In this document: piece by piece, positions 8,434-15,997 of the stretch
Layout: each line of letters starts with the position of its first letter
Position numbering within the stretch: position 1 is the first letter of the stretch
Source of the DNA: Paramuribaculum sp.
GTDB lineage: Bacteria; Bacteroidota; Bacteroidia; Bacteroidales; Muribaculaceae
Assembly: GCA_029060545.1 (NCBI GenBank)
Contig: JAIDTT010000081.1
Span: 1-47,656, forward strand
DNA length: 47,656 nt
Direction of reading: 5' to 3'
Translations under genes and position numbers: made by a program
Notes under the pieces: generated by a model
What the model was told of the DNA's origin: nothing
The model's database searches: none
The model's input: only the letters and a program-made list of their open reading frames with translations

Positions 8434-9469
8434 CGGGCGTATAATTTGAAAGATTGCTTGTATCGAGGTGATAGAGTATGTTGGAATGAGGCTTGTCGGC
8501 GAGCCGTCGGTCGATCATCTCCTTTACGCGGATGATGTCGGTGTAGTCGGCTACTTCGGAGCGAATCATATCACCGGGCCAAATTATGATGTCGTTGTAC
8601 TGAATTTCATCCGTGGCAATATACCTGTTGGTGTGGCGGTACGAAAATCTGGTGGTGTCGGTAAGATCGAGGCCATTGAGCAGGCCGACGAACTGCCGCT
8701 GGCGGAAAAGCAGTTGCCAGTTATAAGTGGGGTAGGCTACGTCGAGGTGGATAGGATAGTCGGCAAGATGCTTGAGATACGGCTCCACATCGCGCACATC
8801 GATAATGGAATTATTGGTGTCGGGATCATTGAAACTGCCGGTGTTGTAGACCATGAGTACTCCGCGATCGACTGGAGGCACCTGACCCGACAGTTGATGC
8901 AGGCGTATGGTGGAACTTAGGCACCAGGGGAGTTGCTTACCGGCAATTACGGATTTTACCGAATCGCACAGGCGGAAATAGGACTGCTGAGTCGACGAAG
9001 TCCAGTCGCAATCAATCTGCAATTCAGCTACGTTGGGTATCCGGTAGTAGGAGCACATATTGCTTACACGGCTCACTATGTTGTTGGCCAGCATACCCTC
9101 ATTGTCGCTCATTGCTTTAAGGGCTTCCAGTGTGATATAGACCACGGGTACAAACTCGGTAGAGGCCAACGTATCAGCGAATAGAGCCACGGTGGCGTCG
9201 TCGATCTGCACCGAAGCATTAGGGTAAGTGGCATCTTCGGGGTGGTAGGCGTAGGGTTCCTGAGCCACATCGAACATCCGCAGATAGATGCGTCCGATGT
9301 TGTGACTGGCGAGAAATGCGAGGTCGATACTGTCGGGACTAAATACAGTCTTCCAATAGTAGACCGAATTCATTTCCTCGTGGGCAGGGCTTAGGGCCTC
9401 GGTCGAGGCAGCGCGGTCGCAGCATGAGTGGATGAACAGAAGCAGACAAGCGGAGATCAGATACTTCAT
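8399..9469 (-). CDS. Lipoprotein with TIM-barrel-like (DUF3142-like) domain
   Basis: A 356-aa protein with a lipoprotein signal (LLLFIHSCC, cysteines 16/17). The mature part has alternating strands and helices such as NIGRIYLRMFDVA, VPVVYITLEAL, VAELQIDCDWT, LPWCLSSTIR and GVLMVYNTG. These read like the successive beta strands of a TIM barrel with acidic residues at strand ends, similar to DUF3142 proteins that resemble glycoside hydrolases. The family match is inferred from pattern only. It is the first gene of a two-gene unit with the 705-aa exported protein (35-bp overlap). Its promoter carries the direct repeat described at 9536-9574, so it is a likely target of the LytTR regulator encoded 1 kb upstream. 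Confidence 0.7.
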   Translation of the reverse strand: MKYLISACLLLFIHSCCDRAASTEALSPAHEEMNSVYYWKTVFSPDSIDLAFLASHNIGRIYLRMFDVAQEPYAYHPEDATYPNASVQIDDATVALFADTLASTEFVPVVYITLEALKAMSDNEGMLANNIVSRVSNMCSYYRIPNVAELQIDCDWTSSTQQSYFRLCDSVKSVIAGKQLPWCLSSTIRLHQLSGQVPPVDRGVLMVYNTGSFNDPDTNNSIIDVRDVEPYLKHLADYPIHLDVAYPTYNWQLLFRQRQFVGLLNGLDLTDTTRFSYRHTNRYIATDEIQYNDIIIWPGDMIRSEVADYTDIIRVKEMIDRRLADKPHSNILYHLDTSNLSNYTPDEISNILSADH

Positions 9470-9493
9470 AATCGTGATTGGTTATAGTCGCTG

Positions 9494-9574
9494 CAAAATT
9501 GGCGGAAAGAAATCGCGCTGCAAAATTCTTTGCAACGCGATGTATGAAATGCCGGCCGTGGTGTATGAAATTAT
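9494..9574 (-). promoter_or_regulatory. Promoter with tandem LytTR-type operator
   Basis: On the minus strand, TTTG (9524-9521), 19 nt and CAATTTTG (9501-9494) form a promoter for the lipoprotein gene at 9469. Upstream lie two direct copies of TGTATGAAAT (9541-9550 and 9562-9571, as read on the plus strand), a 21-bp period, inside a 39-bp block 9536-9574. The same block recurs at 11722-11760. LytTR regulators bind pairs of roughly 9-bp direct repeats about one helical-turn pair apart, so this is a good operator candidate for the LytTR gene next door. Confidence 0.7.
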
Positions 9575-9581
9575 TTCTCGA

Positions 9582-10454
9582 CTATTTCCACACTAAATAA
9601 TTGATCTGATCGTAGGGCGAATCGTTGTTGACTCCGAACTTATAGCGGTTACCCTCAGTGTCAGTGTAGGTGCCCGCAGCAGTACTGCCTACGAGATAGA
9701 TGGCATTGCGCACACCGGCATCGACAAGTGCCTGAGAGAAGTCGTGGAAGGTGAGTCGCTCGCTACTCAGCACCACACGTATCCGACCGTCGATTTCTGC
9801 GAGGGCTTTCCGCAGGGATATACCTTTAGGCTTGTTCTCGACTATCTGTCCGCCTACCACGAGCGGGTATTGCCGGAAGAAATAGCCTTCTGATTCTATA
9901 GCTTGTTCGAGCATTGGTGTTGCATCGGCGGTGCCTATGGTCATCTCGCCGTTGATTATAGCGCAGAATCCTGCTTTGGCTTCGCCGCGGCTAACGAGAT
10001 TGCCGCTTACGACACAAGCTCCGGCTATCTGACCGTTGTCGCCTCTGACGTCGGCTGCCTGCACTATCAGCACGGCTGTGGTATCGGCCAAGGCTTCGGG
10101 ACCTATAACCAGAGCGGGGGTAGCCTGCTCGGGTGTGAGTATTCGCAATCCTACTCCATTGACCACCGTATCGGTCACCGACACATACCCCGGCTCATTT
10201 ACGATAATCGCTGTGTCGGTTGCTTCCCTATATACCTCAACCTGAACGGTCGGAATTTCTTCAATCTGCAGTGTGGTGTCGCTTACTTCTTTGTCGGAAA
10301 GCGCAAGATACGTTATAATCACGCCCAAGGTGAGTATAACTGCTATCGCACCATATATCAGGATTCTTTGTCGGGATTTGGGTTTCGGCTTTATGCCCGA
10401 TGGGGAAATGATGCGTATCTCATCATCGTTGATGTCGTGTCGTCGTATTGTCAT
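9582..10454 (-). CDS. Membrane-anchored NAGPA-like (phosphodiester glycosidase fold) protein
   Basis: A 290-aa protein with a basic cytoplasmic N terminus (1-29), one transmembrane helix (about 30-53) and an extracytoplasmic domain. The C-terminal part (about 120-285) has the order of motifs seen in NAGPA/DUF2233 proteins: GFCAIINGEM, PLVVGGQIV, ALAEIDGRIRVVLSS, the helix FSQALVDAGVRNAIYL, and a final turn. The usual Asp-Gly-Gly-Gly-Ser turn of active members is here LVGSTAAG, so catalysis is doubtful and a binding or sensing role is possible. It overlaps the LytTR gene by 4 bp (ATGA), so the two are co-translated. This suggests a membrane component that controls or is controlled by the regulator; that is inference. 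Confidence 0.7.
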   Translation of the reverse strand: MTIRRHDINDDEIRIISPSGIKPKPKSRQRILIYGAIAVILTLGVIITYLALSDKEVSDTTLQIEEIPTVQVEVYREATDTAIIVNEPGYVSVTDTVVNGVGLRILTPEQATPALVIGPEALADTTAVLIVQAADVRGDNGQIAGACVVSGNLVSRGEAKAGFCAIINGEMTIGTADATPMLEQAIESEGYFFRQYPLVVGGQIVENKPKGISLRKALAEIDGRIRVVLSSERLTFHDFSQALVDAGVRNAIYLVGSTAAGTYTDTEGNRYKFGVNNDSPYDQINYLVWK

Positions 10455-10816
10455 TTGACGTCCTCCTTTTCGATTAATTCTTTCAGGGCCTTCAGAGCAT
10501 CCTTCGAAGCCGATAATTCGTGGTGGAATGTGCGGCAGTCGGAAAGTACAAGTTTCTTGCGCTGCGGATGGATAAATACAATGAAGTCCCGGTTTACGAT
10601 CAGGCTCTTGCCAATGCGGATAAAACGATTGTCAGCTTCCGAAAGGCACTCGGCCAGATGGTCTTCGACATGCCCGAGTTGCAGCGTGACTACATATTCA
10701 CCAGCATCAATCGTATAAAGAGTGGAGTAGTTGCCGCCGGCCACGATGTAGACCACTGCATCGAACGGGATGCGGACGATTTCAGTAGTAGTGTTGAATA
10801 CGAGACGTTTTTCCAT
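10451..10816 (-). CDS. Stand-alone LytTR-domain DNA-binding regulator
   Basis: A 121-aa protein consisting almost only of a LytTR domain: an early strand pattern IPFDAVVYIVAGGNYSTLYT, the helix LGHVEDHLAE, and the conserved FIRIGKSLIVNRDFI motif (about 65-79), then the strand KKLVLSD. There is no receiver domain, so it is not a classical response regulator; activity is probably controlled by the co-translated membrane protein or by level. It binds DNA in the cytoplasm. Two copies of a LytTR-like direct repeat lie on either side of this two-gene unit, in front of the flanking lipoprotein promoters, and are its likely targets. The start ATG is 28 nt after a -7 box. Confidence 0.9.
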   Translation of the reverse strand: MEKRLVFNTTTEIVRIPFDAVVYIVAGGNYSTLYTIDAGEYVVTLQLGHVEDHLAECLSEADNRFIRIGKSLIVNRDFIVFIHPQRKKLVLSDCRTFHHELSASKDALKALKELIEKEDVK

Positions 10817-10844
10817 CTATAGCTTCGGAATCAAGAGCCTGTCG

Positions 10845-10852
10845 CAAAGTTA
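10845..10852 (-). promoter_or_regulatory. -7 box of the LytTR/NAGPA-like operon
   Basis: TAACTTTG on the minus strand, 28 nt before the LytTR start codon. No clear -33 TTTG and no copy of the TGTATGAAAT repeat is present here, so the regulator does not obviously control itself. Confidence 0.5.
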
Positions 10853-10876
10853 AGTAAATTCCGCGGAATATCGTGT

Positions 10877-11641
10877 TCATTTGAACGGTTTGTTAGGGAA
10901 TCGACGGATGATGTCGAGAAATTCTGCCTCACGCGATACCAGACTATCGGGGTAATAGATGGCGATGGAGAATTCACATTCGCGATCCTCAATGTCCTTT
11001 TTTAGAATGATTTTGCTCAGGCAGTAATCGGCTCTTGGACTTTCGGGCCGGCTGTGATCTATCGTGATGCGCGAGAGATCTTCTTTGCGTTGTGACTTGA
11101 GTGTCTCCACTTTTCCTAATTGGGCATTGTAATCACGATGACGCTGCATCACGCTATCGGCATAATGAGGATAATCGACGAGCAGCACATCGTAGAAAAG
11201 TGCGCCTGTGCTGATTATGAGTGAAGTATCGGCGTTGTAGAATTCATTGTAGTGACAGCCTATCTCAAATTCACCCGATTGGTGGTAGCCCATATTCTGC
11301 GGGAGTTTCACATAGAAGCCGTGGCGGAAATTGTAATAGAACGGGTGTCCATCAAGAGTGGAAAATGCCTTGTAGAACCCTTTGACCGAATCAGCATAGC
11401 AGAAATGCCATATAGCTCCTTTTATACCCGATATGGTGTCGGGGCTCATATACCAGTCAGGAACCGTATCGGGCTCACCGAGCTGCTCCTGCTCCAACGG
11501 GACTTCTGCGATAGGAATAGTATCGCTCGCGTGATTATCGACAACTTCGACGGCTTTGCCGGGGGGAGTGCAACTGATTATTGCCATCAAGCTCGCCGTC
11601 AGCAAAGCCGCACCGCACGTACTCATAATTACCTTCTTCAT
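10877..11641 (-). CDS. Lipoprotein of unknown function
   Basis: The ORF call begins at 11713, but the Met at 11641 starts a clean lipoprotein signal (MKKVIMSTCGAALLTASLMAIISC, cysteine about 24) and lies behind a -7 box at 11680-11687, so the shorter form of 254 aa is chosen. After an acidic linker, the mature domain (about 60-254) is beta-rich and polar, with no motif I recognise; it resembles small Bacteroidetes lipoproteins placed in domains of unknown function. It is a single gene whose promoter carries the same double direct repeat as the lipoprotein operon at 9469, which points to shared control by the LytTR protein encoded just downstream. Confidence 0.7.
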   Translation of the reverse strand: MKKVIMSTCGAALLTASLMAIISCTPPGKAVEVVDNHASDTIPIAEVPLEQEQLGEPDTVPDWYMSPDTISGIKGAIWHFCYADSVKGFYKAFSTLDGHPFYYNFRHGFYVKLPQNMGYHQSGEFEIGCHYNEFYNADTSLIISTGALFYDVLLVDYPHYADSVMQRHRDYNAQLGKVETLKSQRKEDLSRITIDHSRPESPRADYCLSKIILKKDIEDRECEFSIAIYYPDSLVSREAEFLDIIRRFPNKPFK

Positions 11642-11679
11642 CGTTATGAATTGTTGAGTTGGAATTATTATTTCGGCGA

Positions 11680-11760
11680 CAAAGGTAGTGGGAGCAGGGG
11701 AGTCGGTCAACAATTCGACTTCGCGATGTATGAAATGGCACCCTGGCTGTATGAAATTAT
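11680..11760 (-). promoter_or_regulatory. Promoter with second tandem LytTR-type operator
   Basis: On the minus strand, GTTG (11711-11708), 20 nt and TACCTTTG (11687-11680). Upstream are two TGTATGAAAT copies (plus strand 11727-11736 and 11748-11757, 21-bp period) within 11722-11760. The flanks CGCGATG... and ...AAATTAT match the site at 9536-9574; only the 10-bp spacer differs. The distance from the -7 box to the site is 42 bp in both cases. Confidence 0.7.
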
Positions 11761-11839
11761 ATTAGTTATGAGATTGTGGCTGAATATTGAGAACTGAGAT
11801 TAATTGCTGCAAAGTGTCGTATAATTGATGAAAAAGTGT

Positions 11840-11847
11840 TATATTTG
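11840..11847 (+). promoter_or_regulatory. -7 box of the two-gene surface lipoprotein operon
   Basis: TATATTTG fits TAnnTTTG; the -33 element is poor. It lies about 65 nt before the start codon at 11912. The direct-repeat block at 11722-11760 is also upstream of this promoter but more distant. Confidence 0.45.
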
Positions 11848-11911
11848 CAAGCAATAATGCTGATTTGCTATCATAATCATATTTTAATTATTATTCATTA
11901 TTAAATCAATC

Positions 11912-14086
11912 ATGCAAAAAATTCTGACTCGTCTGCTTCCTGCGGTAGTACTGCTGGGAGCTACGTTGCTATCTTGTAGCGACGATGACAATTCAAAGAC
12001 GAAGACTTACGAGCAGCCTACCCACCGAGTGACTGTAGATGCGCTGCAGCGTACAGCAGCTACTTTCACTATTGAAGCTCCGCAAGCTGCCGATTATGCT
12101 TATGTGGTGCAGGAGAAGGATGAAGCACCCGTAACCGATGCCGAGGAGCTGTTTAAGACCGGTACCGTCGGTCTGCTCGAAGAAGGTAAAGCTTCGGTAA
12201 CTACCCACGATATCGAGGGTGCGAAGGAGTATGTTGTATATTCGGCTGTGCGCCGTATCAACCCTTACGTCTACAGCGATGTTGTTGCTACCGATCTCTC
12301 TACCGATCTACCTTATACCGATATCGTGACTCTCGATAAGGTTGGCCTGACCGATGTGGCTTATCATATAGAGATGCCCGATGGTGCTACTAAGGTGAAG
12401 CATATCTTAGTGAAGAAGGCCGACTATATCGCTATAAAGAATATCATCGGCTCTCTCGGTGAGATCAACGAACAGTTGTATCTCAAGGTGTTCGGCTTCA
12501 CTGCGGAGGAGACCGGCGATTTCCAGTTTGACAAAATCGTGGAATATGACTTTGATGCACACTCTATTTTACACACTGGTACGACTTACTATCTGATGGC
12601 AGGTGTAGTTGGAGATGATGGCGAGATCGATCCGGATTCGTTCGAGCTCATCGAATTCGATACCCGCAAACCCGCAGAGGCACCTTATAATATTGATGTA
12701 GCTGTGACCACTACTTCTACTCAGGCTATCGTTTCGGTGATTCCCGATCCGGAAATAGTGGAATACCGTCTGCTGGTGGCAGAACGTGCGGAGTTTGATT
12801 ATGCTCTTGCCGAAGGTGAGGCGCAGATGCGAAATCTCATCGTGGGCCTTTGGGATGACGAGCAGAACTCTCCTCAGCGTGTGCATACCGGTACGATTGA
12901 ATACAAATCGTTAGGCCTCATCCCGAATTCGGAATATGTGGTCGGTATCGTTGGTTACGATAAGGATCGTCGCGAAAAGTTGATCCGCTTTGACTTCGTA
13001 ACCGGCGAACCTACCGGTCCAAAACCGACACTGACGATTACTGAGGTCGAGCCATCGGTAGCTGCTCCATGGTCGACCAAGGCATTCAACGTGAAGGCTA
13101 CCAATACCACCGAGGTGCGCTACGGCTTCTTCATCAAGTCGCAGATAGATCAGTTGCTCTACAATGGCTCAACTCTCGCCAATGTAGTCCGAGCCAATGG
13201 TAACGGTTGCTCGCCGTCGGTACTCCAGCAGATGCTCAGCGACGAAGGTGTGATATTTGAGACCAGCGATCTGCAGCCTCAGACCGAATATATGTTTGCT
13301 GTGTATGCCCGCAACGATGAATACGTGACAGCTGTCGAATATGAAGTATTCACTACCGAGGAGACACCTCTGGTAGGCGGTGCAGTGCGCAAGAATATGC
13401 CCGGTAAGTACATAGCCAGCACAACGATCGATGAAGACGGTACGGTAGCTACCTTCCCCGTGACTATCGCCACGGGCTACGATGCACTTTCCACCGGTAT
13501 GTATAAAGATCAGAACCGTCTCGTATGCTTCGGCTTCGGTCCCGAATCTGAATACCCATTTGTGTCACCCACCGACCTGATCAATGGCGGTATGAGCTCC
13601 GATGATGCATACGCCAAGTATGGTCCGAAGTGGTTTATTGAATTTGTCAGCGATACGGAAATCAGAGTACCCAACCCGACATCCGGTTCCAACCAGTGGG
13701 TGATGGGCTACGACTCCGACAAGGGTAAAAACATTATGATGTATGGCTATGGTATCAGTGCTCGTAACGGCCGTGAATTCAACCGCGCCGAGACCTTCCC
13801 GGTGGAAGTGTCTGACGATGGCCGGACGATTACAATCAAAGGATCATATCTTGAAGCTCAACTTCTTTACTACTATCCTACGATGGTGATTCCCGGATCG
13901 GGGTGGATGAGCCCCGCTGTAGAGCTGTTCCGCTGCTATTCCGAACTTGTGCTCACCAAGCAGGAATCGGCTACTACGGCTTCTTCACGCCCCGCTCCTA
14001 TGGTGGCTCCCCGCGTAGTGTCTGGTAAGGTTGGCACTAATCTTATGAAGTCGCAGCGCGAAGGCATAGCATCAAAACTGAAATAA
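11912..14086 (+). CDS. Surface lipoprotein with several fibronectin/Ig-like modules
   Basis: A 724-aa protein with a lipoprotein signal ending LLSC followed by SDDDN, which fits the acidic export signal that sends Bacteroides lipoproteins to the cell surface. The mature part has at least three similar beta-sandwich modules: about 35-130 (TVDALQRTAATFTIEAP), about 255-350 (VAVTTTSTQAIVSVIPDP) and about 370-480 (LTITEVEPSVAAPWSTKAF). These resemble repeated fibronectin III-like units. The C-terminal domain (about 495-690) begins GKYIASTTIDEDG and is probably a separate beta fold. No catalytic motif is recognised. A S41 protease lipoprotein follows 31 bp downstream and is probably co-transcribed; the two may act together at the surface, as binder and processor. 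Confidence 0.75.
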   Translation: MQKILTRLLPAVVLLGATLLSCSDDDNSKTKTYEQPTHRVTVDALQRTAATFTIEAPQAADYAYVVQEKDEAPVTDAEELFKTGTVGLLEEGKASVTTHDIEGAKEYVVYSAVRRINPYVYSDVVATDLSTDLPYTDIVTLDKVGLTDVAYHIEMPDGATKVKHILVKKADYIAIKNIIGSLGEINEQLYLKVFGFTAEETGDFQFDKIVEYDFDAHSILHTGTTYYLMAGVVGDDGEIDPDSFELIEFDTRKPAEAPYNIDVAVTTTSTQAIVSVIPDPEIVEYRLLVAERAEFDYALAEGEAQMRNLIVGLWDDEQNSPQRVHTGTIEYKSLGLIPNSEYVVGIVGYDKDRREKLIRFDFVTGEPTGPKPTLTITEVEPSVAAPWSTKAFNVKATNTTEVRYGFFIKSQIDQLLYNGSTLANVVRANGNGCSPSVLQQMLSDEGVIFETSDLQPQTEYMFAVYARNDEYVTAVEYEVFTTEETPLVGGAVRKNMPGKYIASTTIDEDGTVATFPVTIATGYDALSTGMYKDQNRLVCFGFGPESEYPFVSPTDLINGGMSSDDAYAKYGPKWFIEFVSDTEIRVPNPTSGSNQWVMGYDSDKGKNIMMYGYGISARNGREFNRAETFPVEVSDDGRTITIKGSYLEAQLLYYYPTMVIPGSGWMSPAVELFRCYSELVLTKQESATTASSRPAPMVAPRVVSGKVGTNLMKSQREGIASKLK

Positions 14087-14117
14087 TCCAATAATCATAT
14101 AGAAATACTGAAAAACA

Positions 14118-15911
14118 ATGACAAGCCTATATAGAATTAAAGCTTTCATAGTGGCCGCTGCCGTAGGTTGCCTGTCGGTCGGCTTCTCATCATGTAGCGA
14201 TGACGATCCGGCGCTTCCAGGTACGGGTATTGAGATGGCCCAGTGGACCGATGTCAACGATGTAGACATCAATGGTCAGATTCTTGTGTATGAATTTGAG
14301 GCTCCCGCCGATTGGAGTGCTACGGCCGCCGACGATGAGTGGGTGCACGTGCTCACTCCCGAAGGAGCCAAGGGGCTATCGTCGCTGCGTGTCAAGGTCG
14401 ATCCAAACGACGGTATTCTCGGTCGTTCGTCGACTGTGACCGTTAAGGTCGACGGTTATGCCGAACCTTGCGTATTGACGCTACGTCAGGGCGACGGTGT
14501 GCTCGAAAAGGGTGACGGTCGTTATCGCGAAGTCAACAAGTGGATCTACGAGTATATGGAAGAACGCTATCTATGGAACGACCATGTGCCAGATCTGCTG
14601 CTCGACTATACTCTGGATTATCAGCAATTCCTCAGTCGTATGCTCAATGGCATTGCTGAATTCGACAATGTTAATGCCGAAGATGGCCATTGGGCTGACG
14701 GCAAACGTCAGTATTGGTACACCAATATCGACAGTAGCGCCCCACTGTCACGTACGGCAGGCGATACCAACACCGACTCCGGCCTGCTTATAATGGGTGC
14801 GAGTCTTACCGGGGATGATGGTGCTGACCATGTAGGTCTCGCAGTGCTATGGTGCACCCCCGGTTCGCCTGCCGACAAGGAGAATATCAAGCGTGGCCAC
14901 TTCATCTCGAAGGTCAACAATACGGAGATCACGATGGAGAATTACCGGGAGCTAGGTACACGTGCGCTCAACGGCAACTGTACGCTTGATATAAATGATG
15001 TGGTATTCAGTAGCAGCGGTATAGCCACTATCACTCCCGTACAATCAATATTCATCGGTAAGTATTCCTATACGGATCCCTCGATCTATGCATCTAAAAT
15101 CCTTGAACTAAAAAATGGCAAGAAGGTGGCCTATATCAATTATATGGGCTTCTATATGACTTACGACAGCGAGCTGATCGACCTCTTCGGCCAATTTAAG
15201 GATGCCGGTGTAGACGACCTGATCATAGACCTCCGATACAATCCCGGCGGACACGTGCTGTCGTCGACCGTACTAGGTACTCTTGTGGCCGGTTCGGCTC
15301 ACAAGGGTGAGATCTATGTGCGCACTACCTACAATGCTACCCGTACGGCTGCCGGAGAAGTAGGTGACTACAAGATCGGCGAGGCTGCCAATCCCGAGCA
15401 GGTGGCAGGCTATGACAAGATACCCGAAGCACTCAATAAGGCTCTCGGCCTTAACACTGTATACGTGATCACTACAGAGAATACGGCTTCGGCCAGCGAA
15501 CTCCTGATCAATGGTCTGCGCGGCCTCGGAATCACTGTCAATACTATCGGTATGACGACCAACGGTAAGAACGTGGGTATGGAAGGCATACGGTATACGT
15601 ATCGCAACTACTCGTTTGAATTCTATCCCATCACATTCTATTGCCAGAACGCACAGGGATTCAAGGACTATTCGACCGGTTTCAAGCCCGATTTTGAATT
15701 CGATGATTCGAAGTTCTATCCCTGCGACTTCGGTACCGAAAACGATGCATTCACTTACTATGCTCTGCAGTGGATCAGTTCCGGTAGCAAACCCTCTGTT
15801 GCATCCGGCTCGCGTGCCGCTCATGGTAATATCACCCCGCTGAAGATGTCGAGCGATATGCTTGCTCCTATGACCCGCCGACTCGGTGGATCGATCCAGT
15901 GGCGAGACTGA
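14118..15911 (+). CDS. S41-family (C-terminal processing type) protease, surface lipoprotein
   Basis: A 597-aa lipoprotein: signal ending FSSC (C26) followed by SDDDP, again a surface-export type start. Residues about 50-124 form a BACON/Ig-like domain (APADWSATAADDEWV to VLTLRQG). A PDZ-like segment lies near 235-310 (VGLAVLWCTPGSPADKENIKRGHFI). The peptidase S41 domain spans about 335-545, with DLRYNPGG, the nucleophile region TENTASASE (Ser458/Ser460) and the probable catalytic lysine in NGKNVG (K484). It should cut peptides outside the outer membrane or in the periplasm. It follows the fibronectin-like lipoprotein by 31 bp, and a strong hairpin terminator ends the unit. Confidence 0.9.
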   Translation: MTSLYRIKAFIVAAAVGCLSVGFSSCSDDDPALPGTGIEMAQWTDVNDVDINGQILVYEFEAPADWSATAADDEWVHVLTPEGAKGLSSLRVKVDPNDGILGRSSTVTVKVDGYAEPCVLTLRQGDGVLEKGDGRYREVNKWIYEYMEERYLWNDHVPDLLLDYTLDYQQFLSRMLNGIAEFDNVNAEDGHWADGKRQYWYTNIDSSAPLSRTAGDTNTDSGLLIMGASLTGDDGADHVGLAVLWCTPGSPADKENIKRGHFISKVNNTEITMENYRELGTRALNGNCTLDINDVVFSSSGIATITPVQSIFIGKYSYTDPSIYASKILELKNGKKVAYINYMGFYMTYDSELIDLFGQFKDAGVDDLIIDLRYNPGGHVLSSTVLGTLVAGSAHKGEIYVRTTYNATRTAAGEVGDYKIGEAANPEQVAGYDKIPEALNKALGLNTVYVITTENTASASELLINGLRGLGITVNTIGMTTNGKNVGMEGIRYTYRNYSFEFYPITFYCQNAQGFKDYSTGFKPDFEFDDSKFYPCDFGTENDAFTYYALQWISSGSKPSVASGSRAAHGNITPLKMSSDMLAPMTRRLGGSIQWRD

Positions 15912-15936
15912 TCGATATAGGAAACCCGGTAAATAA

Positions 15937-15973
15937 CAATCAGCCATTTAGTTGTAAGCTAAATGGCTGATTG
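15937..15973. terminator. Hairpin terminator between S41 protease and DUF1846 genes
   Basis: CAATCAGCCATTTAG (15937-15951) pairs perfectly with CTAAATGGCTGATTG (15959-15973), 15 bp with a 7-nt loop. It sits between convergent genes and can serve both. A near-copy lies at 17558-17592. Confidence 0.8.
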
Positions 15974-15997
15974 CTTATATCTGAAAGATCGTTGTGG

